A program made the position numbers and the translations under genes. This document shows positions 48,228 to 57,452 of a stretch of 64,000 bases of DNA, in pieces (position 1 is the stretch's first letter; each line of letters opens with the position of its first letter). Source of the stretch: Bizionia saleffrena (GTDB lineage Bacteria; Bacteroidota; Bacteroidia; Flavobacteriales; Flavobacteriaceae); assembly GCF_008086175.1 (NCBI RefSeq), contig NZ_VSKM01000005.1, forward strand, positions 227,937 to 291,936, read 5' to 3'. The notes beneath the pieces are model-generated. The model ran no database searches. It worked only from the letters and a program-made list of their open reading frames with translations, and was not told the DNA's origin.

Positions 48228-48926
48228 ATGGCAAATAATAAACAAAAAATACTATTAGAGTTACTGCATATTTCAGACCCCACCTTGCCGATAGGAGGGT
48301 ATTCTCATTCCAACGGATTGGAAACCTACATACAGCAAAACGTGGTTAGAGATGTGGAAAGTACGCGCGAATTTGTGCAAAATATGCTTCTTTATAACTT
48401 TAAATATAACGACGGTGTTTTTGTTCGTGACGCTTTTAGATATGGGTTAGAAAACAATTTAGAGGCTCTTTTAGAATTAGATAACGAAGCGCACGCTTTA
48501 AAAGCCCCAATGGAAGTACGTGACGGTAGTTTAAAATTAGGAACACGATTACTTAAAATCTATGTTAGATTACACGATTATGAAGTGATGCACGTGTTTT
48601 TCAATAAGGTGAAAAATAAAGAAACCCCAGGTCATTTTGCCGTTATATTTGGAATGATTACGGCTCTTTTAGGGGCAGAAATCAAACCTGTGCTAAGCGC
48701 TTTTTATTACAACGCTGCTGTTAATATGGTGACTAACAGTGTTAAATTGGTGCCGCTTGGGCAAATGGACGGACAGGATATTTTATATAAAATGCACGAT
48801 TTAATAGCGCAGGTTGTGGACGAAACATTAATACTAGATGAAGATATGCGCGGACTTTGTAATCCCGCATTCGATATTAGATGTATGCAACACGAAACCT
48901 TGTATTCAAGACTATATATGTCTTAA
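48228..48926 (+). CDS. ureF: Urease accessory protein UreF
   Basis: A 232-aa all-helical protein with the typical start LLELLHISDPTLPIGGYSHS and the later VKLVPLGQMDGQ. UreF recruits UreD to the apo-urease and gates nickel transfer from UreG. Five bases after ureE. Confidence 0.93.
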   Translation: MANNKQKILLELLHISDPTLPIGGYSHSNGLETYIQQNVVRDVESTREFVQNMLLYNFKYNDGVFVRDAFRYGLENNLEALLELDNEAHALKAPMEVRDGSLKLGTRLLKIYVRLHDYEVMHVFFNKVKNKETPGHFAVIFGMITALLGAEIKPVLSAFYYNAAVNMVTNSVKLVPLGQMDGQDILYKMHDLIAQVVDETLILDEDMRGLCNPAFDIRCMQHETLYSRLYMS

Positions 48927-48961
48927 AAAATAATTAATAATCAAAAAATATCACATATAAA

Positions 48962-49603
48962 ATGGAAGAGAGAAATTATATTAAAATAGGAGTTGCGGGG
49001 CCAGTAGGTTCAGGAAAAACAGCTTTAATTGAAAAGCTTTCACATAAAATAGCAAAAGAGTACAGTATTGGTGTTATCACCAACGATATCTACACGAAAG
49101 AAGATGCCGAGTACTTAACAAAAAACTCATTATTACCAGCCGATCGCATTATTGGCGTAGAAACAGGGGGCTGTCCGCATACTGCCATTCGTGAAGATGC
49201 TAGTATGAATTTGGAGGCTATCGACGAAATGGTTGACCGTCATCCAGAAATTGAAATAGTATTTATCGAAAGCGGCGGAGATAATCTTTCGGCAACGTTT
49301 AGTCCAGATTTAGCCGATGTAACCATTTTTGTAATTTCGGTGGCTGAAGGCGAAAAAATACCGCGCAAAGGGGGACCCGGAATTACGCGTTCAGACCTTT
49401 TAGTTATTAATAAGATCGATCTAGCACCTTACGTTAATGCCGATCTTGAGGTGATGCGTGCAGATTCCAGTAAAATGCGCCAAGGAACGCCTTTTGTGTT
49501 TACCGATTTAATGAGAGGAGACGGTTTAGAAGATGTTATTAATTGGATTAAAAAATATGCTTTAATAGAAGAGAAAGCATCTGAACCAGCACTAGAATAC
49601 TAA
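48962..49603 (+). CDS. ureG: Urease accessory GTPase UreG
   Basis: A 213-aa SIMIBI GTPase. P-loop GPVGSGKT, nickel-binding motif GCPHTA (Cys-Pro-His), G3-type FIESGGDN and guanine motif NKIDL. It drives nickel insertion into UreC. Confidence 0.97.
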   Translation: MEERNYIKIGVAGPVGSGKTALIEKLSHKIAKEYSIGVITNDIYTKEDAEYLTKNSLLPADRIIGVETGGCPHTAIREDASMNLEAIDEMVDRHPEIEIVFIESGGDNLSATFSPDLADVTIFVISVAEGEKIPRKGGPGITRSDLLVINKIDLAPYVNADLEVMRADSSKMRQGTPFVFTDLMRGDGLEDVINWIKKYALIEEKASEPALEY

Positions 49604-49606
49604 AAT

Positions 49607-50422
49607 ATGGGACAATATAGTGTTGAAACTAGTCTGTATAGAGAGGTTACTATTTTAAAAGATACTTTTTTTACCCCGCCATTTAATGTGGTTGAGGTGC
49701 GAGAAGATAAAAGTAACCCGTTACTTGAAGTTATGATTATGAGTTCTTCACCAGGTTTTTTTAATCATGATCATTATAAAATAGATGTAAACGTTAAAAA
49801 AGAAACCTTGCTTAATATACAAACACAATCGTATCAACGGGTATACGACACGCCTGATGGCGCTAGGCAGGAGATGAATGTAAATATTGAGGAAAACGCA
49901 TACTTTAGTCATTTACCACATCCTTCCGTGCCGCATAAAGGCGCTATTTTTAATAGTAAAAACACCATAAACCTCGCGGCAAATAGTGTTCTTGTTTGGG
50001 GTGAAATTTTGGCTTGTGGTCGTAAGTTGAATGGTGAATCGTTTGCCTTTATTAAATACAACAGTCTTACTGAAATTTATCGCGAAGGTAAATTGTTTTA
50101 TAAAGACAATTTATATCTGAAACCTTCAGCGATAGATTTTAAATCGATTGGGCAATATGAGGAATTTACTTATCAAGCAAACTTTGTATCTATCGATCCT
50201 TTTCATTCTGTAAAAGAACATATAGAATTAATGACTACAGTGCTTGCAGAGGAAGAAGATATGATTTTTGGAGTTTCAAAACTTTCGGAAGATGCTTGTG
50301 CTATAAGAGTCTTGGGTAATTCTGGAGAGCAGCTTTTTATAGCCTTAAAGAAAATACGAATACAATTAGATAATCAAGCGAATGCACTTCGCAAAAAAGA
50401 AATAGAGATTAAGTTAATATAG
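49607..50422 (+). CDS. ureD: Urease accessory protein UreD
   Basis: A 271-aa protein with family segments PPFNVVEVREDK, TLLNIQTQSYQRVYD and LPHPSVPHKGAIF. UreD binds UreF and the apo-urease. Three bases after ureG. Confidence 0.92.
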   Translation: MGQYSVETSLYREVTILKDTFFTPPFNVVEVREDKSNPLLEVMIMSSSPGFFNHDHYKIDVNVKKETLLNIQTQSYQRVYDTPDGARQEMNVNIEENAYFSHLPHPSVPHKGAIFNSKNTINLAANSVLVWGEILACGRKLNGESFAFIKYNSLTEIYREGKLFYKDNLYLKPSAIDFKSIGQYEEFTYQANFVSIDPFHSVKEHIELMTTVLAEEEDMIFGVSKLSEDACAIRVLGNSGEQLFIALKKIRIQLDNQANALRKKEIEIKLI

Positions 50423-50424
50423 AT

Positions 50425-51129
50425 ATGGAATCAGAGTTAAATGTATTGTTAATAGCGGCAGTTTCAATTAGTGTGCTTCATACTCTAACTGGGCCAGATC
50501 ATTACATCCCGTTTATAGCAATAGGAAAAGCTAAAAGTTGGACCCTTAAACGCACCGTTTTTTGGACTATTGTTTGTGGTATTGGTCACGTAATGAGTTC
50601 TGTAGTATTAGCCTTAGGTGGTGTTGCTATTGGGTTTTCTTTAAATAAATTATCGTGGTTTGAGGGTTTAAGAGGCGGTTTGGCGGCTTGGGCTTTATTT
50701 GTTTTTGGAGTGGTGTTTATGTTAGTAGGCTTATATCAAGCCTATCGTAATAAAAAGCATAAACATTTTGATGTGTATGATAGTGGCGATGTTTATGTTT
50801 ACCAACACCAGCATAAGCAAGGTCCTGTTATGCCTTCAGAAAGAAAGAAGGTAACACCTTGGGTAATGTTTATTATCTTTTTATTAGGGCCTTGCGAACC
50901 AATGATTCCGTTGTTAACCTATCCGGCGATCATGAATTCTACTTATGGTATTTACCTTATTACCAGTGTGTTTTTGTTTTTCACTCTATTAATGATGGTG
51001 ATAATGGTTGTCCTGGGGCACTATGGCTTTAAATTAATAAAAACAGATTTCTTCGAGAAATACATGACAGCTATAGCGGGAGGAACTATTGCAATATGTG
51101 GTGTAGGAATGATTTTCTTGGGCTGGTAA
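50425..51129 (+). CDS. Membrane protein of UreH/NicO type, probable nickel permease
   Basis: A 234-aa protein with about six membrane spans. The first carries SVLHTLTGPDHYIPFIA, a His-and-Asp motif in the place where nickel/cobalt permeases of the NicO/UreH type have their metal motif; a second is found in LGPCEPMIPLL. A cytoplasmic His-rich stretch (NKKHKHFDVYD, QHQHKQG) lies between. It is two bases after ureD, so nickel supply for urease is the natural role (family plus context). Confidence 0.8.
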   Translation: MESELNVLLIAAVSISVLHTLTGPDHYIPFIAIGKAKSWTLKRTVFWTIVCGIGHVMSSVVLALGGVAIGFSLNKLSWFEGLRGGLAAWALFVFGVVFMLVGLYQAYRNKKHKHFDVYDSGDVYVYQHQHKQGPVMPSERKKVTPWVMFIIFLLGPCEPMIPLLTYPAIMNSTYGIYLITSVFLFFTLLMMVIMVVLGHYGFKLIKTDFFEKYMTAIAGGTIAICGVGMIFLGW

Positions 51130-51147
51130 TAATATTAAAATAAACAG

Positions 51148-52119
51148 ATGGTTAAAAAAATTAAACAATTTAGTGTAATTAATCTTAAAGGTATTGCTCA
51201 AATAATGCTACAAGAGAATGCTATTACAGGATTACTTTTTCTTTTGGGTGTATTATACAACTCTTGGTTAATGGCAATCGGTTTAGTGATAGCAACAATA
51301 ACCGGCAGCGTTTCAGGTTATTTACTTAGTAAAAAAAATTATAAAGCTCTTAATCAAGGGCTTTATGGTTTTAATGCGGCTTTAATAGGAATAATTATTG
51401 TCTATAAATACGGTTTATCCTGGGAGTCTGTTTTTAGTATTATTGTGGCTTCAGTGATTGCGACATTAATAATGCATTTCGCTATTATTAAAAACCTTCA
51501 GGTCTTTACATTTCCTTTTGTTGTGATGGGGTGGGTGGTTGTCTCGCTTGTGAATACAACAAATTTTATGCCTTTAGTACAACATCCCACTGCCGAAGAG
51601 GATTTTTTACAAGAACCTACGGCTGAGATGTTTGAAGACGCGCTAGAGCAAGTCGGAATCGAGTACGACGATGATAGAATAGATGATGATCTTATTTTTT
51701 CCACGCACGGTTTCGGACAAGTAATGTTTCAAGGAAGTTTAATCGCGGGATTGTTATTTCTATTCGGAGTTTACGTTAACAAACCTATTGCCGCATTGTA
51801 TGGCATTTTTGCTTCTATTTTGGCTATTTCAGTATCCCATTTACTTAATAGTCCCGAATCTTCAATAGATACAGGGATGTTTAGTTTTAATGCGGTGCTC
51901 TGTGCTCTCGCCTTTGCTGGAACCCGGCATAGAGATGGGTTTTGGGTAGTTTTAAGTACTGTAGTTACGGTGATTATAGATGACTATCTAATAAAAATAG
52001 GAGTGCCACCTTATACGTTTCCGTTTGTAGCTACAATGTGGATTTTATTGCTAACACGAAAAGGATTGGTAATTGTTGAAAACGCTTTTCCAGTTACAAA
52101 AAGAGAAACAGAAGATTAA
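51148..52119 (+). CDS. Urea transporter
   Basis: A 323-aa membrane protein made of two homologous halves (each with a pattern GLLFLLGVLYNSWLMA / GLLFLFGVYVNKPIA and LNQGLYGFNAALIGI / IDTGMFSFNAVLCAL), the inverted-repeat layout of channel-like urea transporters (UT family). A short acidic cytoplasmic or periplasmic insert (about 150-180) separates them. It imports urea for the urease encoded upstream and is 18 bases after the nickel permease gene, ending the operon. Confidence 0.9.
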   Translation: MVKKIKQFSVINLKGIAQIMLQENAITGLLFLLGVLYNSWLMAIGLVIATITGSVSGYLLSKKNYKALNQGLYGFNAALIGIIIVYKYGLSWESVFSIIVASVIATLIMHFAIIKNLQVFTFPFVVMGWVVVSLVNTTNFMPLVQHPTAEEDFLQEPTAEMFEDALEQVGIEYDDDRIDDDLIFSTHGFGQVMFQGSLIAGLLFLFGVYVNKPIAALYGIFASILAISVSHLLNSPESSIDTGMFSFNAVLCALAFAGTRHRDGFWVVLSTVVTVIIDDYLIKIGVPPYTFPFVATMWILLLTRKGLVIVENAFPVTKRETED

Positions 52120-52143
52120 AAACAGAATAAAACAGGCGATTTA

Positions 52144-52317
52144 CTATTTGTTTTTAAAAGTTTTCTCGGAGTATTGGCCCAAGAAGTACGCCATTAATAT
52201 AGGGATTAGTGCAAACGCGATGTAGTTCTCTAACACGTTATACGCGTTAAAAGTAATTAAAAGAGAGGTTGAAATAATAATAAAAAGTAAATCGAATGTT
52301 CTTTTTTTTAATTTCAT
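52144..52317 (-). CDS. 57-aa two-span membrane protein
   Basis: A minus-strand frame of 57 residues: basic N-terminus (MKLKKRTFD), hydrophobic span LLFIIISTSLLIT, a short loop, a second span YIAFALIPILMAYFLG, and a basic tail. Composition and length fit small flavobacterial membrane proteins. It converges on the urea transporter gene with 24 bases between stop codons. Function unknown. Confidence 0.55.
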   Translation of the reverse strand: MKLKKRTFDLLFIIISTSLLITFNAYNVLENYIAFALIPILMAYFLGQYSEKTFKNK

Positions 52318-52430
52318 AAATTGTTTTTAGGCTGTAATAACAAATATAATAAATTCCTAATACGACTAACCACTACTACTACAGCTAAATTTGAAAAAAT
52401 AATTCTTTTGTTCTCTAGTTTTTTAAAGCA

Positions 52431-52457
52431 AAAAACCCCGGCAGGGCCGGGGTTTTT
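52431..52457 (-). terminator. Intrinsic terminator of ALDH gene, copy 1
   Basis: A 12-bp stem, GC-rich at the tip (ACCCCGGC with GCCGGGGT), flanked by A and T runs. The same is found at 59010-59036. Confidence 0.9.
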
Positions 52458-52485
52458 ATTATAAACTTTTAGTAAAAAGTCTTAA

Positions 52486-53988
52486 TTAAAAGAATCCAAC
52501 TGGTTTCTTGTCGTAAGAGATTAACATGTTTTTTACAACACGGTAATGATCTAAAGCCATTTTATGGTTTTCACGACCGAATCCTGATTCTTTAACACCA
52601 CCAAACGGAGCGTGAGCAGGGTACGTATTGTATTGGTTTACCCAAACTCTACCCGCTTTAATAGCACGAGGAACTTGGAATAATTCGTGAGCATCACGAG
52701 ACCAAACACCGGCACCTAAACCGTAAGGCGTATCGTTTGCGATAGTGATAGCTTCTTCAGTAGAACTGAAAGTTGTTAAAGCGACAACTGGACCAAAAAT
52801 TTCTTCTTGGAAGACACGCATATCGTTCGTACCTTTTAAAACTGTAGGTTGTATGTAGTATCCGTTAGAAATTTCACCGTCGTAATTTCCAGCGTCTCCA
52901 CCAGCTAATACTTCTGCACCTTCTTCTTTACCGATGTTAATATAACCTAAGATTTTGTCGTATTGTGCTTTAGACACTTGAGAACCAATCATAGTTTCTG
53001 GATCAAGCGGATTTCCTTTTTGAACTAATTTTAGTCGTGCTTGCATTCTTTCTATAAAAAGATCAGCAATATCTTCGTGAACTAAAATACGTGAAGGAGT
53101 GGTACAAATTTCCCCTTGATTAAGTGCGAACATTAACGCGCCTTCAATAGCTTTACTAAAGAATTCGTCGTCTTGATCTGCTACTGAAGGGAAGAAGATG
53201 TTGGGAGATTTCCCACCTAATTCCATAGTTACAGGAATAATGTTTTCGGCTGCATTGTGTAAAACTTTACGGCCTGTTTCAGTAGAACCAGTAAATGAAA
53301 GTTTTGCAATACGTTTAGACGTTGCTAAAGCTGCACCAGCTTCGGCACCAAAACCAGTTACGATGTTTAATACACCTGCTGGTAAAATGTCACCAATAAG
53401 TTCCATTAAAGCAATAACACTAGTAGGCGTTTGTTCTGCTGGTTTTACAACCGCTGTACACCCTGCTGCTAAAGCTGGAGCAATTTTCCAAGCTAACATT
53501 AACATAGGGAAGTTCCAAGGAATGATTTCCCCAACAACACCAACAGGTTCGTTTAAAACGATGCTTAATGTATTTTTATCATGTTCAGAGATGCTTCCTT
53601 CGTCTGCACGAATAACACCTGCGAAATAACGAAAGTGATCAATACAGTAAGGGATATCTGCTGCACGAGCTTCACGAATTGGTTTCCCATTATCGATAGT
53701 TTCTAAAGTTGCTAAGTATTCAAGGTTATCCTCCATTACTTGAGCAATCTTTAATAGCATATTGCTACGATCTGTTGCTGAAGACGTACTCCAAGATGGA
53801 AACGCTTCGTGTGCTGCATCAAGAGCAAGATCAACATCTTCTTGTGTTGAACGCGCCGCTTGAGTAAATACTTTACCATCTACTGGAGATACGTTATCGA
53901 AATACTCACCTTTAACAGGGGCTACGAATTTACCGCCAATAAAATTCCCATATCTTTCTTTGAATACAGGTTTAGTTACATTTGCCAT
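52486..53988 (-). CDS. NAD(P)-dependent aldehyde dehydrogenase, copy 1
   Basis: A 500-aa class I-type aldehyde dehydrogenase. Cofactor-site region IIPWNFPMLMLAWKIAPALA, the Gly motif SFTGSTETGRKV, Glu in ELGGKSPNIFF, catalytic Cys in NQGEICTTPSR, and a C-terminal PAHAPFGGVKESGFGRE followed by a PVGFF end that resembles AldB/ExaC/AcoD acetaldehyde dehydrogenases. It oxidises short aldehydes to acids. It is copy 1 of a near-identical pair; the two proteins differ at one residue (Thr here in AITIAND, Ala in the other). Confidence 0.93.
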   Translation of the reverse strand: MANVTKPVFKERYGNFIGGKFVAPVKGEYFDNVSPVDGKVFTQAARSTQEDVDLALDAAHEAFPSWSTSSATDRSNMLLKIAQVMEDNLEYLATLETIDNGKPIREARAADIPYCIDHFRYFAGVIRADEGSISEHDKNTLSIVLNEPVGVVGEIIPWNFPMLMLAWKIAPALAAGCTAVVKPAEQTPTSVIALMELIGDILPAGVLNIVTGFGAEAGAALATSKRIAKLSFTGSTETGRKVLHNAAENIIPVTMELGGKSPNIFFPSVADQDDEFFSKAIEGALMFALNQGEICTTPSRILVHEDIADLFIERMQARLKLVQKGNPLDPETMIGSQVSKAQYDKILGYINIGKEEGAEVLAGGDAGNYDGEISNGYYIQPTVLKGTNDMRVFQEEIFGPVVALTTFSSTEEAITIANDTPYGLGAGVWSRDAHELFQVPRAIKAGRVWVNQYNTYPAHAPFGGVKESGFGRENHKMALDHYRVVKNMLISYDKKPVGFF

Positions 53989-54053
53989 AATTATATAATT
54001 TAAATTTAGATTCTTAAATACTGCTTGCTATAACAAGCGTTTTAATTATGGTA

Positions 54054-54122
54054 CAAATGTACGATGGATTGTTACCTTCTTATTTATGGATACGGTTCAA
54101 TAACTTATGAAATTGGTTCAAT
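54054..54122 (-). promoter_or_regulatory. Promoter and AraC-type boxes of ALDH copy 1
   Basis: On the minus strand TACATTTG (54054-54061) is an exact -7 element, 65 bases from the ATG. Upstream, GGTTCAAT (plus strand) occurs twice (54094-54101, 54115-54122), 21 bases apart, i.e. two helical turns, as AraC-family activators require. The same arrangement occurs at copy 2. Confidence 0.7.
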
Positions 54123-54223
54123 GTGTTGGTTTGTATAAAAATCAGTTTCTAGTGTTTAAATAAACAGCTTAAAGACAGCGCTTTAAGTAGTTTGTATTTT
54201 AATTTTATATATCTTTTGGACTA

Positions 54224-54615
54224 TAGGTGGTTGTTTTTCAATTGATAAACCATAGTGGAGGGTGAGATTTGTTCTGGGGCACCTCTTGGCTAAATTATAA
54301 GAAGTCACTAAGAATTGTGTCCAGAAGGTTAAAAGGAATTGCCTTTATAGATAGACTTTACAATTTGGGATATCTACTTTTTTATACGCTTTATTACCTT
54401 TAGATGAATTAAAATTCAATTAGAATCAATATTTAGGGGGATTTAAAAATATAAAAGTAGCCCTTAACCGATTTTCAACGCACGAACTTTGTATGGGTAC
54501 AGGCTACTTTTATTTGTATTTAAGAAATCAATTAATAATTTGATTATTTTATTGGCCATTATACTAGAATTTCAACTCCACTATTCTTAGGAGAAATTTG
54601 TTAACTCAAGATAAT
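54224..54615. other. Intergenic stretch between fdhA and ALDH duplication
   Basis: 392 bases without a gene. It contains the long-loop hairpin at 54453-54511 and otherwise AT-rich sequence. Confidence 0.5.
54453..54511 (-). terminator. Long-loop hairpin, possible fdhA terminator
   Basis: A perfect 10-bp stem (AAAAGTAGCC at 54453-54462 with its complement at 54502-54511) with a 39-base loop. On the minus strand it is followed by T-rich sequence. It could end fdhA mRNA or be a structured 3' element. Confidence 0.45.
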
Positions 54616-55806
54616 TTAAGAGTTTTTCAAATAGCCATTAGGGTTTAGTACAAACTTCTTGGGAGATCCATCACTGAATGTTTTGTATGCATCAACACCA
54701 GCCGTAAGTGGTACAACCTTAATATCCATTACGGATTGAACATCGATTCGATTCCATAGAATTGCTTGCATCAAATCGTAACTATAATTCATTACTGGAG
54801 CCATTCCAGTGGTCATAGTCAGTGATTTAACCCATACTTGTCCAAGAATAAGATCGAGCGTTCCTTTTTTTGGTCGCGGTAATTTACTTCCTGGATCTCC
54901 ACCTACGTAAATTCCTGGGATTCCAATGCTTCCTCCTGCTCGAGTAATATCCATAACATCATTTAAAGCGGTTTCAGGAAGTTCTGTGTCTGCATTTTCA
55001 CCATGGCCATGCGCTTCGTAACCTACTGCATCAACACCACAGTCCACTTCAGGAACACCGAGAATCGCGTCAACTTTGTCCTTTAACGAACCAGAAGTTG
55101 AGAGATCGACTGTTTGATAGCCTCCTTTTTTAAGTACGGCTAATCGTTCTTTGTTTTGGTCTCCAATAATAACACAAGAAGCCCCTAGTAAACGAGCGGA
55201 CATAGCTGCAGCTCGACCAACTGGTCCAGCCCCTGCGATATAAACTGTCGATCCGGGTTTTACTTTGGCAGAAACACAACCATGATAACCTGTAGGTAAT
55301 ATGTCTGAAAGAAATGCCAAATCCATCATGCGGTCTAGCGCCTGATCTCGGTCAGGGAATTTTAATAGTGCAAAATCGGCATAGGGCACTAAACAGTATT
55401 GAGACTGTCCGCCTTGCCAGCCACCAAGATCAAAACCATAGGCACCCAGTGGTGCTTGATCGTTGACTGTTTCACAGACTTCAGGATGTTGGGTCTTACA
55501 ATTTCTACAACGTCCACAAGAAACGTTGAAGGGAACAGATACAATGTCTCCCACCGCTAAATGCAGAACATCGCGACCAATCTCAATAATCTCTCCGGTA
55601 ATTTCATGTCCTAGAACTGTTCCCGCTGGTACATCAAAACGGCCACGGTAGATGTGCTGATCACTCCCGCAAATATTTGTAGCAATTACTTTAACAATAA
55701 CGGCATGTTCAAGAATTTTTCCTCGAAATTCCCTTTTTGGAATAGGTAAATCGACAGCTTCTAGCTTCCAAGGAGCTGTATACGTAATACTTAGATTTGT
55801 ACTCAT
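54616..55806 (-). CDS. fdhA: Glutathione-independent formaldehyde dehydrogenase
   Basis: A 396-aa zinc-containing medium-chain dehydrogenase. Catalytic zinc ligands in NICGSDQHIY (Cys) and GHEITGEI (His-Glu); structural zinc Cys cluster CGRCRNCKTQHPEVCE; NAD fold VYIAGAGPVGRAAAMSA; and the long insertion typical of Pseudomonas-type formaldehyde dehydrogenase around VGYEAHGHG. It oxidises formaldehyde to formate without glutathione, with NAD kept bound in the dismutase-like form. It is a single gene between two intergenic regions and is probably an acquired detoxification gene in this phylum (inference). Confidence 0.88.
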   Translation of the reverse strand: MSTNLSITYTAPWKLEAVDLPIPKREFRGKILEHAVIVKVIATNICGSDQHIYRGRFDVPAGTVLGHEITGEIIEIGRDVLHLAVGDIVSVPFNVSCGRCRNCKTQHPEVCETVNDQAPLGAYGFDLGGWQGGQSQYCLVPYADFALLKFPDRDQALDRMMDLAFLSDILPTGYHGCVSAKVKPGSTVYIAGAGPVGRAAAMSARLLGASCVIIGDQNKERLAVLKKGGYQTVDLSTSGSLKDKVDAILGVPEVDCGVDAVGYEAHGHGENADTELPETALNDVMDITRAGGSIGIPGIYVGGDPGSKLPRPKKGTLDLILGQVWVKSLTMTTGMAPVMNYSYDLMQAILWNRIDVQSVMDIKVVPLTAGVDAYKTFSDGSPKKFVLNPNGYLKNS

Positions 55807-57452
55807 AATTTTAAAATTTAAGTTATAAAAAACTAATTATCTAAAGGGTCCAAGACCCAGAGGCTTGTCTCTTTTCGAAAAAAAATAGTACTCTCTAGAA
55901 ATAAGGCTAAGAATACATAATCATAAGAGTCATAACGATTCGTTGTAGCTGTTTTGCTTTTCAAAAAAGCATCAACAATTCATTCGTTCTGTGTTCCAAG
56001 ATTAACAGTAAAAAAGCTTTACATCTTATGTAAATCATCAAAGTGGTAGGTATATGAGCTGTTACAGTGCGCAAATCTATTTAATATTAATGCTTCGAGG
56101 TTCGCCTCGATAATTATTTACTTTTGTTTAAATGAAAGGATTTCAGAAACTAAAGCCGACCTCCAGAGAATAAAGGTCTTAATTCATAGAACTATTGAAA
56201 AGGTTAACAAGAAAAATAACTATAAAATAATAATATTCTTATTATTAACGTTTATTATGGCGAATATACGAGATTTTAACAGTAAAACTGATTTAACTTT
56301 AGCTTTTTACGATTTAAAGCACGAATAGAATATAGGTGTAGTTGTTTCAAGAGTGTTTATCTAGCAGTCTTGAATAGCGTTCCTTGTGTCACTATTATCT
56401 CTACTTATTTTGTGCTATCAAAAGGCTTATCAAGGGCTGTTTCTAGGTTAATTTTAAATAAAAACGTATTAGCAGATAGATCTAATAAGATGCGATAGGT
56501 GCCATTCATATTTAGACATTATCACGCTATAAATACTAATTAAAATTATGGAGAGAAAGAAAGTAACGGTGTAATTTATTGATTTATAGGTCTTGGTGAT
56601 CCCAAACACACGATCGTGATGGTGCATAGGCCGAAATTTTATGATTGTGATCTTAATCGTAAAAATATTGATAAACCAAAATAACACTTAAAGCACACTG
56701 CTGTTATGTGTATAACTTGTTTTTCTACTTTATTAATAGAGTCGTGATATAAGCACAAATTTTTATTTAATGTTAGTTAATATAATTTTAATTATTATTA
56801 TCGAATTCTAGAGCTACAATTAGGTAAGGTAAAGCATCAAAAAAAATCATTAAGAAGTAAGTTAATACGTGTTACTCAATATTAAATATAAATAAAAACC
56901 ACTTTTAGTTGAGTGGTTTTATTTATTAATGAATGAGAACTTATTGTCGATAAAATAGTAACGTCGTAGTTAAAATTGAAAATAGAACAACATTAAGTTT
57001 AGATGGTAAATAGTAATTAATGTCTGCTATTACAACTCTGAAAATAATAATTTGATTAATGGTTTCTCTTTTTGAGCGTTTTAGCTCATAGCTACCAGCT
57101 GTGGCAGAGACAAAAACAGTCTGAGATTTTATTTTTTTTAATTCTTCAAACCTTAATGGGCTATATTTGCGGTATCATTACATGCCAATATTTGTAACGG
57201 CAATAAGTTTTGCAATGGCTTATGTTGGTTCACCAGAAGGCGTATAGTTTGAATGTAAAATAAATGAATCTTGTTCCATAATCTACGATCTTTATTCGTG
57301 ATTTCTCTTAAGATACAATAATTAGGAAAGTATTTGCTTGTTGTTTGAGCACTTACTGTTCTCTAATTATTTTTGTTATTCTTTTTTCTGATAGACAAAA
57401 CAATAAAAGTTTTATCCTTATCCTCTTCTTTAACACATCCGCTACTTATAAT
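55807..57452. other. 1.6-kb gene-poor region
   Basis: No convincing gene. It contains a 5-bp hairpin GGGTC-CAA-GACCC (55846-55858) in the probable fdhA leader, a CGAGG-TTCG-CCTCG hairpin (about 56097-56110), an exact -7 element TACTTTTG (56119-56126) with no good gene after it, and a terminator-like hairpin (56889-56928). A short frame at about 57181-57246 may be a remnant of a membrane protein. Confidence 0.5.
56889..56928. terminator. Terminator-like hairpin in gene-poor region
   Basis: A stem AATAAAAACCACT with AGTGGTTTTATT, short loop, A/T runs on both sides; could work in either direction. The transcript it ends is not clear. Confidence 0.5.

Larger units (their letters stand above)
52423..54223. 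repeat. 1.8-kb direct duplication, copy 1
   Basis: Identical to 59002-60802 except for about eight positions by eye. It includes the terminator, the complete ALDH gene, its promoter, the two GGTTCAAT boxes, and about 20 bases corresponding to the 3' end of the AraC gene present at the other copy. Flanks on both sides are unrelated. Confidence 0.93.

Noticed and set aside
53198..53629. 143-codon open frame opposite ALDH copy 1 (also at 59777-60208)
   Set aside because: It is the antisense shadow of a strongly conserved ALDH; its repetition only reflects the duplication.
56469..56687. 72-codon minus-strand frame with hydrophobic parts
   Set aside because: No promoter, terminator or family resemblance; His/Ile/Lys-rich AT-biased composition as expected from chance in AT-rich DNA.
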